The position numbers and the translations under genes are program-made. From Dillenia suffruticosa (Eukaryota > Streptophyta > Magnoliopsida > Dilleniales > Dilleniaceae): a stretch of DNA of 64,000 bases. This document shows positions 21,583 to 36,500 of this stretch, piece by piece; positions within the stretch are counted from its first letter, which is position 1; every line of letters begins with the position of its first letter. The stretch lies in NCBI GenBank assembly GCA_033439265.1, contig JAVTVX010000010.1, positions 7,564,001 through 7,628,000 on the forward strand. The letters are read 5' to 3'. The notes below the pieces were generated by a model. That model was given only the letters and a program-made list of their open reading frames with translations, was not told the origin of the DNA and ran no database searches.

Positions 21583-24500
21583 TCACATATATTTCAAAAC
21601 TGTAACACCAAAACCAATGCCAAGAAAAGTTGCAATGGCGATCCCGAAAATGCCAGCAAGAATTGCAGGGACAGTTAAGGAAATCCAGCCTTTTGCCGTG
21701 GCCATTCCACATGCTGTTGTAGGGCCTCCAACGTTAGCGTTTGATGCCAAAAGCAACAGCTTTAGGTCAAAGCGAAAAAGCTTTCCCAAACCGAGGATCA
21801 CAGCAAGATGCACAGCAATTTGGACTAAAGCAAACATGAATATACTGGGTGCTGTATTAATGACATTCCATATGCTCCCATTTGCACCTACCACTGTGAA
21901 AAATACCTGCAATCAAAGCAAGTTGAAGACGGGCATCATATTAGAAGGTCATAAGATTTTGGGAAAATTTAACATCAAGTTACATAGACTCTTGAAGTTT
22001 TAAGATACCTGCATTAGAATGAAAGCCATAGCCTCGCCTGAAGGTGCAAGCTGATTAAACTGTGTCGGGAATGCAGTAGCTAGAACAACAACAATTGCCG
22101 TGATGCAAGGGAGGTGACCCCCTTGAATGTTAAAGGCATTGGTGATATAAGAGCCAATCTTGCATATGGCAAAAGACACGGACAGGGCAGTAGCAGTCTG
22201 CAGCACAGGGATTTTACCACCAGCCCCAGAATCACTATCAATTGTAACATCTGCCAATATTCTAGCTCTCATTAGAGACCGCCTGTTTCATTTTTCTCGT
22301 AAGTCACAAGCAGAGAGTAAGCCAAATGCCTAATTATCGCAACAGGACAGAGTTGGAAAATTATTATAAATTCAAAACTGAAAGCAAAGTTGCATAGTTT
22401 CATAGGACAAAAACCAAAATTTAAGCAGTAACAAAGGGAAAAAATAAGTTGCCAAAAATTCCCCATCAAGAGATATGGATGAGGGTGAATGACAACAACA
22501 ACAACAATCTATACCTTAATCCCAAAAATTTGGGGTCGGCAAAGAGAGACAAATATCAGGGAAATGAAAAAAAAAAAAAAATTGGCTTTCCAAACAAGAG
22601 ATATGGAAGAGGGTGAATGACAAATGCATTGAAATACAATCCACCAGAAACTCAAAAAATATCAATGGCTTTCCAAACATTTAGTCATCTTGGATCAACC
22701 TCATATTAACCGTCATGTAAAAGAGTATAACATAGATGATAGAGCCCTATCGTTGGACCCCACAATTGTACAATATTACCATCAGACCCCACAATTGTAC
22801 AATATTACCACCATAGTGTATCCTGCATATCAGTGAGCAATATGGAAAGGTAGAAAGTACCCACCATTGGTAGATTTTGAATCCTCAGGTGGTACTCTAG
22901 AAGCTAGCGCAAACAATGTTGAAAAGTACACAGCACAAATAACATTGTCTGCAGCTAGTCCAGCAGCAAGAACTGAAGGAGAAACATTAAAAGCTTCTGA
23001 AATCGCGACATAATTGACAGCTGCAGGTAATACAAAACAAGGATTTCATCAATCATGAAACCCATATGTGATAACGTGCAAAATGTCAATTTTATTATTG
23101 ATATTATGATATAATTTTGAATTGGTTGGTGTCCTAATAAATGGTTTTATAACTTTTTATTTTTAGGGATCAAAAATTGGAGATTGGATCAAAATGGGTT
23201 TAAGAAGACATTTTTGAAACTAAATAGTTCAAGATTTCAATTGGACCTACAAAAGAAATGAAAAAACCTCTAGAATGGAAACTTTATTTTAGAAATTTTA
23301 CTTCAAGTAAATTGTTCAAAAAAATTAATTGTTTCCTATTTTTTGATAAAAAGAATATTTTTGAAATCTAGGTCATCAAGAGAATACTTCTAATTTTCTT
23401 GGGGCTTCACACCTATATATATATATGTGTGTGATTCTCCAATGTGGGCAAGGCATCACATACGCAGCAACACATAAATTCTCTTTTCTTCTCTTTTAGG
23501 TTTTAGGTTTCTTTTCATATTGTTTTATTTTTATTCAAGGACATAATTAATATCATGAGTGGCTAGTTTTCTTTTTCTGATTCAAAGAGAATTTCATTGA
23601 TTGTATTCACTGTGAGATTATGTGTTTTATTTAATTTCTTATCATTTTAATTCAAGTATTTGTCGATTCTTGATTTATTTATATGAAAAATTGATATTGA
23701 CTAATCTGACAATTTAATTCAATATCAATTTTTCTACTGTATCCAGGATTTCAGTGATCCGTAATTGTCATGAATGAATGGTACGAATAGCAAATAAGTT
23801 ATTTATGTTTATGGGTCGTTTGCCAATATTCATTTTAACCTAAATTATCGATGGAATAAAATCAATAATTGTACGGTTATCCTGTTTATTTGTATTTTGA
23901 TTTAACTATTTTTACAAAACTTAATACTATCATTATATTGATATGGAATGCTATCGTACCCAATCGATTGATAATAAATTTTGATTGGATGCTAGGTTTG
24001 GTCCATTATTTTAGGAAAGCACAAGATTTATTACAACTATCATAATAAATCTAATGTTAAATGATTGAATTGTAAAAATAATATTTTTAACCAATGATCA
24101 GTGAAACAATCGAATGTGTGAACCCTTGGATCGGAATTTAACATATTGAACTTCTTTAATTTTAGTATTCTTGCATTCTTGATTTGTCTTTTAATTTTAG
24201 GTTATTTATTTTTTATTTTGGAATTTATTTCATAATCCTCCCATTTTGTTTTAGCAATCATTAAGAAATTAAGTTTATATAGTTCCTGTGGGATTCGATC
24301 GGATACCACTATTGCTACAAGTTTGTTGCATTAGGGGATCAGTATTAATTTGAGGGTTTCGACAATCCGTCCAAATTTTGACGCCATTGCCAGGGAGTCA
24401 TTTTAATTTCTTAGTTGCTTTTTTTTTACTTGTGCTGTTGACTTATGACCTGTTCTTCTCAGGCAAGTGAATTGGAATACATTCCCAAAATTGAGAAAAC

Positions 24501-27500
24501 TGCTCGTCGTTTAAGAAAGGAGACCAGATAGAGGAAAGGTAAGTTGTGTCAAAAGGTGAATTTAGAGATTGATCTAACTATTTGTGACAAATCCATTTTT
24601 GAAGAAGAAGAGAAAAAGATGAAAAATCGTGAAAAGACTTTAAAGAAGTTAGCTGCACCACCAGATCTAAATCAACCACCCTTGTGCATCAAATACCCAA
24701 ATCTTGAGGTAGCATTAGAACTTAAATCTGGTTTTATTCATTTACTTCCAGTTTTCTGTGGTCTTCCGGGAGAGGATCCACATAAACATTTGAAGGAGTT
24801 CCACATTGTGTGTTCAAGTATGAAACTTCAAGGTGTGACCAAAAAACAAATCAAACTGAGGGCCTTTCCTTTTTCCCTAAAGGATAAGACGAAAGATTGG
24901 TTGTATTCTCTGTCTCTCGGTTCGATCAATACATGGAATGAAATGCAGAGATTATTTTTAAAAAAATTTTTCCTACATCTAGGGCTACCAACATCAAAAA
25001 AGAAATATGTGGGATCAGACAAATTAACGAAGAGACACTGTACGAATATTTTGAGAGATTCAAACAACTCTACGCCAGTTGCCCACGTCATTAGACACCA
25101 GATCAGCTCCTGATACAATATTTTTACGAAGGATTTCTACCGATGGATAGAAGTATGATGGATGCAGCCAGTGGTGGAGCTTTAGTCAATAAAACACCAG
25201 AGAAAGCCAGATAGTTGATTTCAAACATGATAGAAAACTCTCAACAATTTGGGACAAGGGCAGATGGAGCTACAAAACGTGTCAATAAGGTAAGTCATTC
25301 AAACCTTGAAAATCAAATTTCTGAACTAACTATTTTGGTTCGTCAGTTGGTTGTAGGGCAAAGGTAGGTAACCAAGGTTTGTAGATATGCTCAATTTCTG
25401 GACATCTGACGGATATGTGTCCAACCCTACAAGAAGATTCCACTCATTAAGCAAATGCCATAGGAGGATTTCCTGACCAACCTCAAAGAAAGTATGATCC
25501 CCATTCCACTCATTATAATCCTAGATGGAGAGATCATCCAAACCTGAGTTATGGAAACCAAGGAGGACAGACAAGATATCAATCCCAACATTTCAACAGA
25601 CCACCACCACCATCTTCACAATCTTTTAATTCAGGTATGTCTTTAGAGGATACAGTGAAAACTCTCTCAACTAACACTCAATAATTTTAACAGGAAACGA
25701 GAGCGAGTATACAGAACTTAGGGAATCAATTCACTCAATTGGCAACCACGCTTAGCAACTTAGAGGCACGAATCTCAGGGAAATTACCTTCACAAACGGC
25801 AGTAAACCCTAAGGAGAATGCTAGTACAATGGTGTTGAGGAATGCAAAGGAGTTGCGATCAACCCCACCATCACCCAAGAAGGTAGATGAAAAGAAGGAT
25901 GAAGAGGAAGAGGATAAGGCCACCGATGAAAGTCCAATTAAAGTAAAATCTGATTCCCTTTCTCCGATGAATTCTAACCCAATTGTGCCACCTTTTCCCA
26001 GCGGTTAGAGAGATCCAAGAACGAAAACAATGAGAAAGAGATTTGGCAAACTTTTAAGAAAGTAGAAATAAGCATATCATTGTTGGATGCCATTAAGCAA
26101 ATTCCAAAATATGCAAAATTTTTGAAGAATTGTGCACAAATAAAAGAAGGTTGAGAGGTGATGAGAAAATAAGTATAGGGGAGAATGTGTCTGTTGTTAT
26201 TAAAAGATCTCTACCCGAGAAATGTACAGATCCAGGTATATTTACCCTACCATGTGTCATTGGTACAAGAAAGTTTGAACGTGCCATGTTAGATTTAGGA
26301 GTATCAATCAATGTCATGCCATATTCTATTTATATTGCTCTAGATCTAGGACCTTTGAAGGAAACTAGAGTGGTTATTCAATTAGCTTATCGTTCTGTTG
26401 TGTATCCAGAAGGGGTTGTAGAAGATATTTTGGTGCAGGTTAACGAGTTAATTTTTCCAACAGATTTTTACATCTTGAAAATAGAAGAAGACACCATTAC
26501 AAATTCAGCACCACTATTACTAGGGAGACCTTTCATGAAGACAGCAAGAACAAAAATAGATGTGAACGAGGGTACCTTCTCCGTCGAGTTTGATAGCGAG
26601 ATTGTTAAATTCAACACTTTTAAGGCCTTGAGGTACCCAAATGAATATCATTCGATTTGTTTTGCTAACATCATTGTTCAATTGTGCAGGAATTTTTTGA
26701 CAAAGAAAATGACACAAATCTTGAATTAGATGCACAATTGAACATTAAGGAAGAGATGACTGAAACTTGTGAAATTTCAGAACCAATATTGGAACCACAA
26801 CTAAGGTCATTAAATTCGGATACATTATTGCCTATTTCTCATAGAAAATTGTTACCCTCTGTTTTGCAGGACCAAAAGTTGGAATTCAAGACCTTGCCGG
26901 ATCATCTTAAGTATGTTTACTTGGGTGATGAAGAAACCTTACCCGTGATCATAACAAAGGAGTTGACAGATGAGCAAAAAACTCGGTTACTCCAAGTTCT
27001 ATAGGAACACAAGACAGTAATTGGTTGGACTTTAGCTGATATAAAGGGAATCAGTCCCTCAATTTGTATGCATCGAATTCTCATGGAGAAGGAAGCCAAA
27101 CCGGTGAGGGAATCACAAAGGAAACTCAATCCAATCATGAAGGAAGTGGTGATCAAAGGAAATTCTTAAACTTTTGGATGAATGAATAATTTACCCAATT
27201 TTAGACAGTAAGTGGGTGAGTCAAATCCATGTGGTACCAAAGAAAACGGGGATCACGGTGGTAAGAAATCAATATAATGAGTTGGTACCCACGCGAGTGC
27301 AAAATGGTTGGCGAATGGTTATTGATTTTAAAAAAACTCAATTTAGCCACTAGAAAAGATCATTTTCCCTACCCTTTATTGATCAAATGTTAGAGAAATT
27401 AGCTGGGAAATCATTCTTTTGTTTTCTTAATGGTTTTTCAGATTATTATCAGATTGTGATTGCACAAGAAGATCAAGAGAAGACCACATTCACATGCCCA

Positions 27501-30500
27501 TTTGAGACGTTTGCTTATACGAGGATGTCTTTTGGTCTCGGCAATGCCCCAGGTATATTTCAAAGATGCATGTTGAGCATATTTTTTGAATATATTGAGA
27601 AATGGATTGAAGTGTTCATGGATGACTTCACTGTTTATGGAGACTCATTTGATAATTGCTTATGACATTTGATAAAAATTCTGAAAAGATGCATGGAAAC
27701 GAGTTTGGTCTTAAATTATGAAAAATATCATTTTATGGTGAAAGAAGACATTGTACTAGGGCATGTGATTTCTTCTAGAGGTATAGAGGTAGATAAGTCA
27801 AATGTTAATTTGATCAAAAACTTACCTTACCATAAAAATGTTAGGGAAATACGTGCCTTTCTTGGACATGCAGGTTTTTATCGCAGGTTCATTCAAGATT
27901 TCTCAAGGATTGCTTTGTCATTGTCCAAGCTGCTTCAAAAGGACGTACCCTTTGAGTTCGGGGAACAATGCAAGGAAGCTTTTGATAAATTCAAGCATCT
28001 ATTAACCATAGCCCCGATCATTCACCCCCTAATTGGGATTTGCCTTTTGAAATCATGTGCGATGCAAGTAATTTTGCTGTAGGCGCTGTTTTGGGCCAGC
28101 AGATTGATAAGAGGAATCACGTCATGTATTATGCTTCGAGAACACTAAACGCTGCTCAATGCCACTATACCACCACTGAAAAAAAAGCTTTTAGCATTTG
28201 TTTTTGCTTTAGATAAATTCAGATCATATCTTCTTGATTCTAAAGTAATTGTGTATTCTGATCATGTAACTTTGAAGTATCTATTGGCAAAAAAGGAATC
28301 GAAACCAAGGTTCATAAGATGGATACTCTTGCTGCAAGAGTTTGATTTGAAAATCAAAAATCAAAGAGGAGCTGAAAACTTGATAGCTGATCATCTAAGC
28401 AGGCTAGTAAGGGAAGAGGAACCATTACCTATCTCCGAGATTTTTCCTAATAAGCAATTGTTTCACTTGAAAGATACTATTCCCTGGTATGTAGATATTG
28501 TGAATTATTTGGCCACTCGTATTTTGCCTAATCATCTTAGTAAGTCTAGAAAGGAAAAAGTTCGATGTGAGGCAAAATATTATGTGTAAGACGAGCCTTA
28601 TTTGTGAAAATTTTGCTTTGACCAAATAATTAGGAGGTGTGTCCTGAAAAATGAACATAAGTCCATCATAGCATTTTGTCATAGTTATGCTTGTGGGGGA
28701 CATTTTGGGCCAAGGAGAACGGCTAGGAAGGTCTTAGATAGCGAACTATATTTGGACACTTTGTTTAAGGATGCTTACTTTTTTTATAAGAGTTGTGATA
28801 AATGTCAAAGAACGGGTAATTTGTCCCATAGGAATGAGATGTCCCAAACTCCTATTCTTGTTTGTAAAATATTTGATATATGGGGTATTGATTTTATGGC
28901 CCTTTCCCTTCCTCTTGTGGGTATGCTTACATACTTTTAGCAGTTGATTATATTTCGACATGGGTAGAAGCAAAAGCCACCAGGATTGATGATTCTAAAT
29001 ATGTTGTAGGTTTTATCAAGTTTAACATTTTCAGCAGGTTTAGAATTCCTCGAGCCATCATAAGTGATCAAGGGAGCCACTTTTATAATCGAGCAATTGA
29101 AACAATGATGAAGAAGTATGGGGTGCATCACCGGGTTGCTATGATATATCATCCGCAGACAAACGAACAAGTTGAAGTTTCAAACCGGAAAGTTAAATCC
29201 ATTTTGGAGAAGAAGGTCAATCCGGGATGAAAGGATTGGACTTTACGTCTAGATGATGCGTTATGGGCGTATTGGACAGCGTTCAAAACACCAATAGGGA
29301 TGTCCCCCTATAGGCTAGTCTTTGGCAAATCTTGTCACTTACCGGTAAAAATTGAGGATAAGGCATATTCGGCGATCAAACGTTGCAATATGAATTTCAA
29401 TAAACCTAGTGAATCAAGGAAATTGCAATTACAAGGGTTGGAGGAGTTGAGATTGGACGCCTACGAGAACTTGAGAATTTATAAGGTAAAAACCAAATCA
29501 TTTCACGATAGTTTAATATTGAGAAAACAGTTTGAGGTTAGACAAAGGGTACTTTTGTATAACTCTTGACTCAAACTAATGCCGGGTAAGTTGCGTTCTC
29601 GATGGATTGGTCCATTTGTTGTAACTAATGTGTTCTCCCATGGTGCAGTGGAAATTAAAAGTCTTGACATAAATAAGATTTTCAAGGTGAATGGACATAT
29701 ACTGAAGATATTTCATGATGATATGGTGATCTCTACAACATTGGACATTTCATTAAAGCTCCCTGATTATTCCTCCAACTGACTCACAAATGAAGACCGT
29801 CGAGCATAACGACGTTAAACAACTACACTTGTTTGGAGCCAACCCAAACATTTTTTTTAAAGAAATTGTTTTAGTTGATTGTAGATTTTTTATTTTGGGT
29901 GTTATCGAGTAATATTTGTTCCTTTTTTTTATAGATCTACTTTTTTTTAAGGTACCTACGAGCGAGAATTCTAAGAGTTACAGTTGTTCAAGTCAAGAGA
30001 GAGGCACACAATGAAGTGCACAAAATGGACAGAAGCAATCTACGCATTAAGGCGTGATCACACGGTTTTCTGAATGAAGTTCAAAGGGTGGACAGAAGTA
30101 GAGGCGTGATCATGCGGATTTGGGTCACTAAAAAAAAAACCAAAAAAAAGGGGGTAAGAGACGGTTCTGAAGAAACTCTCTTTTGTTCTAAAGACGGTTC
30201 CAATTCCCCCAATTCAAGTCCAAAACCGAAACCCTAACCTACCTTCATCACGCATCACCAATCCGAGAGCTTGCTTCGTCCATCCATCCAGTGATCAACA
30301 CCATCTCCATCCATTGATCAGCACTAGCCGAATTTGTGGGGTTTCAACTTCCGTTCCCACCATCACCTGAGGGGAGTTATCTCATTCTTTATCTTTCTTT
30401 TAATTGTCCTATTTTATTGTCTAGCATCTTTCATTTTTTAGAATAGTTTAATTTTGTGCTGATTGTGAGTTGCTTAGGTTTTGTGCTCATATTTTCTTAT

Positions 30501-33500
30501 CTTTTGCATTCATTGAGGACAATGTAGTTTTTAGGTATGGGGGGTTTTCATGCCAATGTCATTTCTTCTATTTTCTTTGGAACTTCATACCTTTTGATTT
30601 TTGTCTGATAATAATTTTGAGTTAGTGTGTATTGTTGATTTGAGTTTGAAATGCATGAAAGAGGCATGTGCGATTAGTTGTTTTTGGATAAAATTGTTTT
30701 GAGTGTGTCATTGATCTTGATATCAAGTCATTTATCTAGAGTATGCCAGAGGACAAATATTGGTTTGGTACGAGAGAATTTGATAATGAGCAAAATGTCA
30801 TTTTTATTATTGATATTATGGTATAATTTTGAATTGGTTAGTACCCTAATAAATGGTTTTATGACTTTTTATTTTTAAGAATCAAAAATTGGAGATTGAA
30901 TCAAAATGGGGTTAAGGAGACATTTTTGGAACTAAATAGTTCAAGATTTCAATTGGACCTACAAAGGAAAGGAAGAACCCTCTAAAATGGAAACTTTATT
31001 TTAGAAATTTTACTTCAAGTAAAATTGTTCAAAAAAATTAATTGTTTCTTATTTTTTGAGGAAGAGAATATTTTTGAGATTTAGGTCAACTAGAGAATAC
31101 TTCTAATATTCTTGGGGCTTCACACCTATATATATGTGCTTCTGCAATGTGGGCAAGGCATCATATACGGAGCAACACATAAATTCTCTTTTCTTCTCTT
31201 TTAGGTTATAGGTTTCTTTTCATATTGTTTTATTTTTATTCAAGGACATGATTAATATCATGAGTGGCTAGTTTTTTTACTCTGATTCAAGAGAAATTTC
31301 ATTGATTGTATTCACTATGAGGTTATGTACTTCATTTAATTTCTTACCCTTTTAATTCAAATATTTGTCGATTCTTGATTTATTTACATGAAAAATTGAT
31401 ATTGGTTAATCTAATAATTTAATTCAATATTAATTTTTCTACTGCATCGAGGATTTCAGTGATCCGTAATTGTCATGAATGAACGGTATAAATAGCAAAT
31501 AGGTTATTTATATTTATGGGTCGTTTGCCAATATTCATTTTAACTTAAGAAATCGATGGAGCAAAATCAAATAATTGTACGGCTATTGTAGTTATTTATA
31601 TTTTGGTTTAACTATTTTTACAAAACTTAATGCTATCATTATATTGATATGGAATGCTATCGTGTTTAGTCGATTGATGATAAGTTTTTATTGGATATTG
31701 GGTTTGGTCAATTACTTTAGGAAAATACAAAATTTATTACGACTATCCTAATAAGTTTAATATTAAATGCTTGAATCGTAAGAATAATATTTTTAACTGA
31801 TGATCAGTGAAACAATCGAATGTGTGAACTCTTGGATCGGAATTTAACATATTGAACTTCTTTTTTAATTTTAGTATTCTTGCATTCTTGATTTGTCTTT
31901 TAATTTTAAGTTATTTATTTTTTATTTAGGAATTTATTTCATAAACCCCCCATTTTATTTTAGCAATCACTAAGAAATTAAGTTTATATAATTTCCATAG
32001 GATTTGACCTGGTACTACTATTGCTACAAGCTTGTTGCATTGGGGAATCAGTATTAATTTGAGGGTTTCAACAACCCGTCCAATATTAAGAATGAAGGGA
32101 TGAAGAGATAACAACAAAGATAAAAAAGGATTCTGCAGATCTAATACAAAAACAATAACAACAACAAACTAAGCATTAATCCCAACAAGTTGGGGTCGGC
32201 CATTTGAGAGATAAACTTGAAAGAGAGAGAAAAATAAAATAAAAATAAAGATAAAATAAAATAAAATAAAATAAAATGAAAATTAGATAAATAAATCAAT
32301 AGATAAATATTTAAAAAGTATTGATTTAATTTGTGTGGATTCTTCTACGCCATCCATTCCTATCCAAAACCATTTCCTCTTCTAAACCCTTAAGTTTCAA
32401 ATCTTTGCGGATAACTTGCATCCAAGTTTTCAGCGGTCTACCTCTACGTTTTACTAAACTTCCTATATTTAAGTTCTCGGTTCTCCTAACAGACGCATCT
32501 TTGGGTCTTCTTTGCACATGCCTGAACCACCTCAGACAGCACTCTCGCATCTTATCCACAATTAAACTAACTCCCAACTTTTTTCGAATCTCTTCATTTC
32601 TTATTCTATCTCTTCTAGTTTTTTCACACATCCACCTAAATATCCTCATTTCTACTACAGACATCTTTTGTTCTTGTTGTTGTTTAACAGCCCAACACTC
32701 AGTACCATATAATAATGTAGGTCTAACCACGCTTTTATAAAACTTTCCCTTTAAGTGCAATGGTATTGTGTGATCGCAAAGAATTCTGGAGACCCTTCTC
32801 CATTTCATCCAATCCGTTTGAATTCTATGGTTCACATCTCCATTGATGTTACCATCATTTTGAATGATAGATCCTAAGTATCTAAATCGTTCACTTTTGG
32901 GTACCTCTTGCCCATCTAACCTAATCGTTTCTTCATCATTCCGGGGACTGTCACTAAACCCACATCTCATATATTCTGTTTTCGATCTACTCAGACTAAA
33001 CCCTCTAGATTCTAGTGTAAATCTCCATAACTCGAGTTTAGCACTAACACTCTCTATATTTTCATCAACTAGCACTACATCATCTACGAAATGCATACAT
33101 CATGGTATTTCATCTTGGATATTGTTTGTGATTTCGTCTATCACTACTGCAAAGAGGAGGGGGCTTAATGCCGAATCTTGATGGAGTCCAATGTTAATGG
33201 GAAAACTATCACTCAAACCCCCCGTGAGTTCTTACGCCGGTTACAGCTCTCTCATACATATCTCTAATTAGGTTAATATATCTCAAGGATATCCCTTTCT
33301 TTATCAACGCCCATCACAATAAGTCTCTAGAAACTCTATCATATGTTTTTTCCAGATCAATGAATACCATATGTAGGTTTCTCTTCTATGCTCTATATGT
33401 CTCCATTAAATGTCTTAGCAAGTGAATCACTTCCGTGGTGGATCTGCCTGACATAAATTCAAATTGATTTTGAGATATATTTATCTCCAATCTCAATTTA

Positions 33501-36500
33501 TGCTCTATTACTCTCTCCCATAATTTCATAGTATGACTCATAAGTTTAATTCCTTTATAGTTAGAGCAATCCTGTATTTCTCCTTTATTCTTATATAGCA
33601 GTACAATTACACTCTTCCTCTATATCTGAGGCATTCTCTTAATTTTTCAAATTTTATTGAAAATATCCGTTAATATTTTTATACCAAATTCACCTAAATA
33701 TTTTCACACTTCTATAAGAATGCCATTAGGTCCTATGGTCTTATTATTCTTCATTCTCTTTAAAGCCTCCTACACTTCAAGAGGACGGATCTTGCATTTA
33801 AAATCTCTATTGATCTCTTCTATAGGTATTTCGATATTTTCTATATTTCCCGTATTTTTAACATTAAACAGATCGTCAAAATAATCACGCCAGCGTTTTC
33901 TTATGTCCTCATCCTTTACAAGTATATTATTGATTCTACTCTTATGCACCTAACACCATTTAAATCTTTACTCTTTCGCTCCCGTAGTTTGGCAATTTTG
34001 TAGATCTCTTTCTCTCCGTCTTTAGTATCCAATTTCTTGTATATTTCATTATACACCTTACTCTTTGACTTTTGGATAAACTTTTTTTACATCCTTTTTT
34101 GCTTTCTTGTATTTGTCATATGCATCGCTACTGCTATTACCTTTAAGGTTCCTATAACACTCTCGTTTGGTGCGGATAGCCGTTTGAATTTCTTCATTCC
34201 ACCACCATGATTCTTTGCCTATTGAACCTAACCCTTCGATACACCAAGAACTTTCTTACCTGTGCTTATAATATTATTAGATATCTAATACCACATTGTT
34301 TCTGAATCATCCTTAATAGACCAATTTACCACTTGATATAATTTATCTCTAAAAGTCGTCAACTTTTCTTTTTTTAGATTCCACCACTTAATTCTTGGAT
34401 CCACAAATAGACGATGTCTCTTTTGCCTTTTAGACACGCGTATATCTAAAACTAGAGGTCTATGCTGAGTTGCCGCACTCTCTCCCGATATAACCTTACA
34501 ATCCGTACAAGTCATTCTATCAACTTTTCTAATAAGGAAGAAATCTATTTGACTAATATTAAACCCATTTTTATATGTGACTAAGTGTGATTCTCTTTTT
34601 TTAAAGAAAGTGTTTACAACTATCAACTCGAACGTTGTAGCAAACTCTAAAATGGTACATCCCGCCTCATTCCTACAACCAAATCCAAAGTTTCCATGTA
34701 CGGTTTCGAATCCTTCATTCCTCTCGCCTACATGTCCATTTAGATCTCCTCCTATAAATAACTTTTCTGTACTAGGTATGGCTTGTATAAAATCATCTAA
34801 ATCCTCCCAAAATTGTTTTTTACTAATTGCATCTGTTCCTATTTGGGACGCATACACACTAACTATATTAACTATATTTTCTCCATCTACTAACTTAACA
34901 AATATAATTCTATCTCCCTTCCTTCGTATCTCTATTACATCATCTAATAGATCCTTATGTATAATTATCCCTACCCCATTCTTAGTTCTATCCCTACCGG
35001 TATACCAAAGCTTATGACCATAAGGTTCCACTACTTTAGCCTTCTCTCCCACCCATTTGGTTTCTTGAAGACACAAGATATGAATTTTCCGTCTATTCAT
35101 TGTTTCTCCTATCTCTCCTAGCTTACCGGTTAAAGAACCTATATTCTAAGTGGCTATGCGAATCCTATCTTCATGGACTAATTTATTTACCCGCACCCTA
35201 GAGTTCCTTGTTAACTTGTCGCTACACCCGGGGACCGATGTAACGCGTCGCTGAGGGGGAAACGCCCCAAAGGTTTTTAATTGTTTGTCTCCCATTTTTT
35301 TTCATTTGATAGAATTTTTACGTTGGCTATCGATCTACCGCAACCCTACTCCTTTACCCGGGCTTGGGACCGGCCATGACGGAGTTCTTCAAATAGATAT
35401 ATAGAAAACGAACTAAGGGACAAATCCCAAAATAAGTAATAATAACTAAATAGGTAGATAAATAAATAAATAGATGAAATAAGCTATATATATCATAAAA
35501 TATGTATATCTAATAATATTAATAATAATAATATCAATGATGATAATAATATCAATATTAACGGTGAGTAATAATAATATTAACCAAACTAATAATGTTA
35601 ATAATAATAATAGCGATAAAAATAATAATGATAATAATGGATAGTAGTAATAGTGTTAATATTGAAAACAAAGTTAATAACTAATGTAAATAATAATGCT
35701 AGTTAATAATATATTCTATATTAATACTAATTAAATTACTATTAATAATACTAATATTTATAATGCTAGTAATAGAAGTATTAATAATATTAATAGTAAG
35801 ATTAGTGGCATTAGTAATGCTATTAATAATAATATTAGTAATCACAGTAATAATAAAAAGAAACAATATGACAAAATAGGAAATGTGAATGGGGTAGAGG
35901 GTTTGGTGAGATCTTTGGAGAGGGCTTGGGAGACTTTGTCCACAGATAGGGGCTATCTTAGGTTTCGGCTGAAGGCAGGTAGAGGGTGGAAAGTTTTGCA
36001 GAAGGCTTTGGTTGAAAGAAGGGGGGTGTGTATGTAGTGGGGGAGTAGCGAGGTGGGCAAAGGGTTTCAGTTGAGGGGGGACGGAGGTCGGCGCAGGAGA
36101 CCCACCGCAGAGAGAGAAAGAACAACGTGGGGGAGGAGCTGATCCGCAGGAAGAAAGGTGAGAAATCAGTCTTACGAGAGAAGAAGATATCGGGGAAAGA
36201 GGATATTGATTACAAGAACAAATATAACAATTGGCAAAGAGAAATATAATAAGCAGGCAAAACATAAGATGCATGCATAGCCGAATAGTCACAAATTTGT
36301 ACTTTTCATAAAGCTTTCAAAAGGGGTAGATGTGAAGAATGGTCTGTCACATGGGAATTACTTCTCTGTTAGATTTCAAAGAGAGAAGGAAATAGAATTC
36401 TGGAGCCGAGATCCAAAATTTCAGCATTTCAACTGGCTATATATTGACATTGATCAATTATTCATAATAATATTGGGGCTTCATCTTTGAAGTTTACCAA

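Larger units (their letters stand above)
23069..32082 (+). mobile_element. Athila-like Ty3/gypsy retrotransposon in intron 3 of DUF819 copy B
   Basis: The 9.0-kb element has about 1.3-kb LTRs (TGATAA...CGTCCA), an Asp-tRNA-like primer site, gag, protease, reverse transcriptase, RNase H and integrase in gypsy order, and about 1 kb of non-coding sequence before the 3' LTR. Five-base flanks ATATG (23064-23068) and ATATT (32083-32087) are a near-perfect target duplication. The gag type, large size, primer-site sequence and untranslated 3' region fit the Athila lineage. It lies antisense to the host gene. Many stops and frameshifts make it non-autonomous. Confidence 0.92.
32143..35400 (-). mobile_element. 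RTE-type LINE in intron 3 of DUF819 copy B
   Basis: Read on the minus strand, the element runs from a 5' region near 35400 (catggccggtcccaag) through an endonuclease and a reverse transcriptase. It ends in ccaacttgttgggatt and a (TTG)n tail at 32143-32165. This order and tail are typical of plant RTE-clade LINEs. The 5' boundary is uncertain and could extend to about 36250, because a pyrimidine-rich stretch and AT-triplet repeats precede it. No clear target duplication was found. The open reading frame is broken in its middle third. Confidence 0.88.

Noticed and set aside
23069..32082. Envelope-like third gene in the Athila-like element
   Set aside because: The 1 kb between integrase and the 3' LTR has no sustained frame or membrane segments.
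32333..33181. Plus-strand open frames over the LINE
   Set aside because: The minus strand encodes clear reverse transcriptase motifs; these are shadows.
35699..36292. 197-codon minus-strand open frame
   Set aside because: It is built from AAT-triplet repeats and a pyrimidine-rich stretch, has no domain, and lies in an intron beside a LINE.
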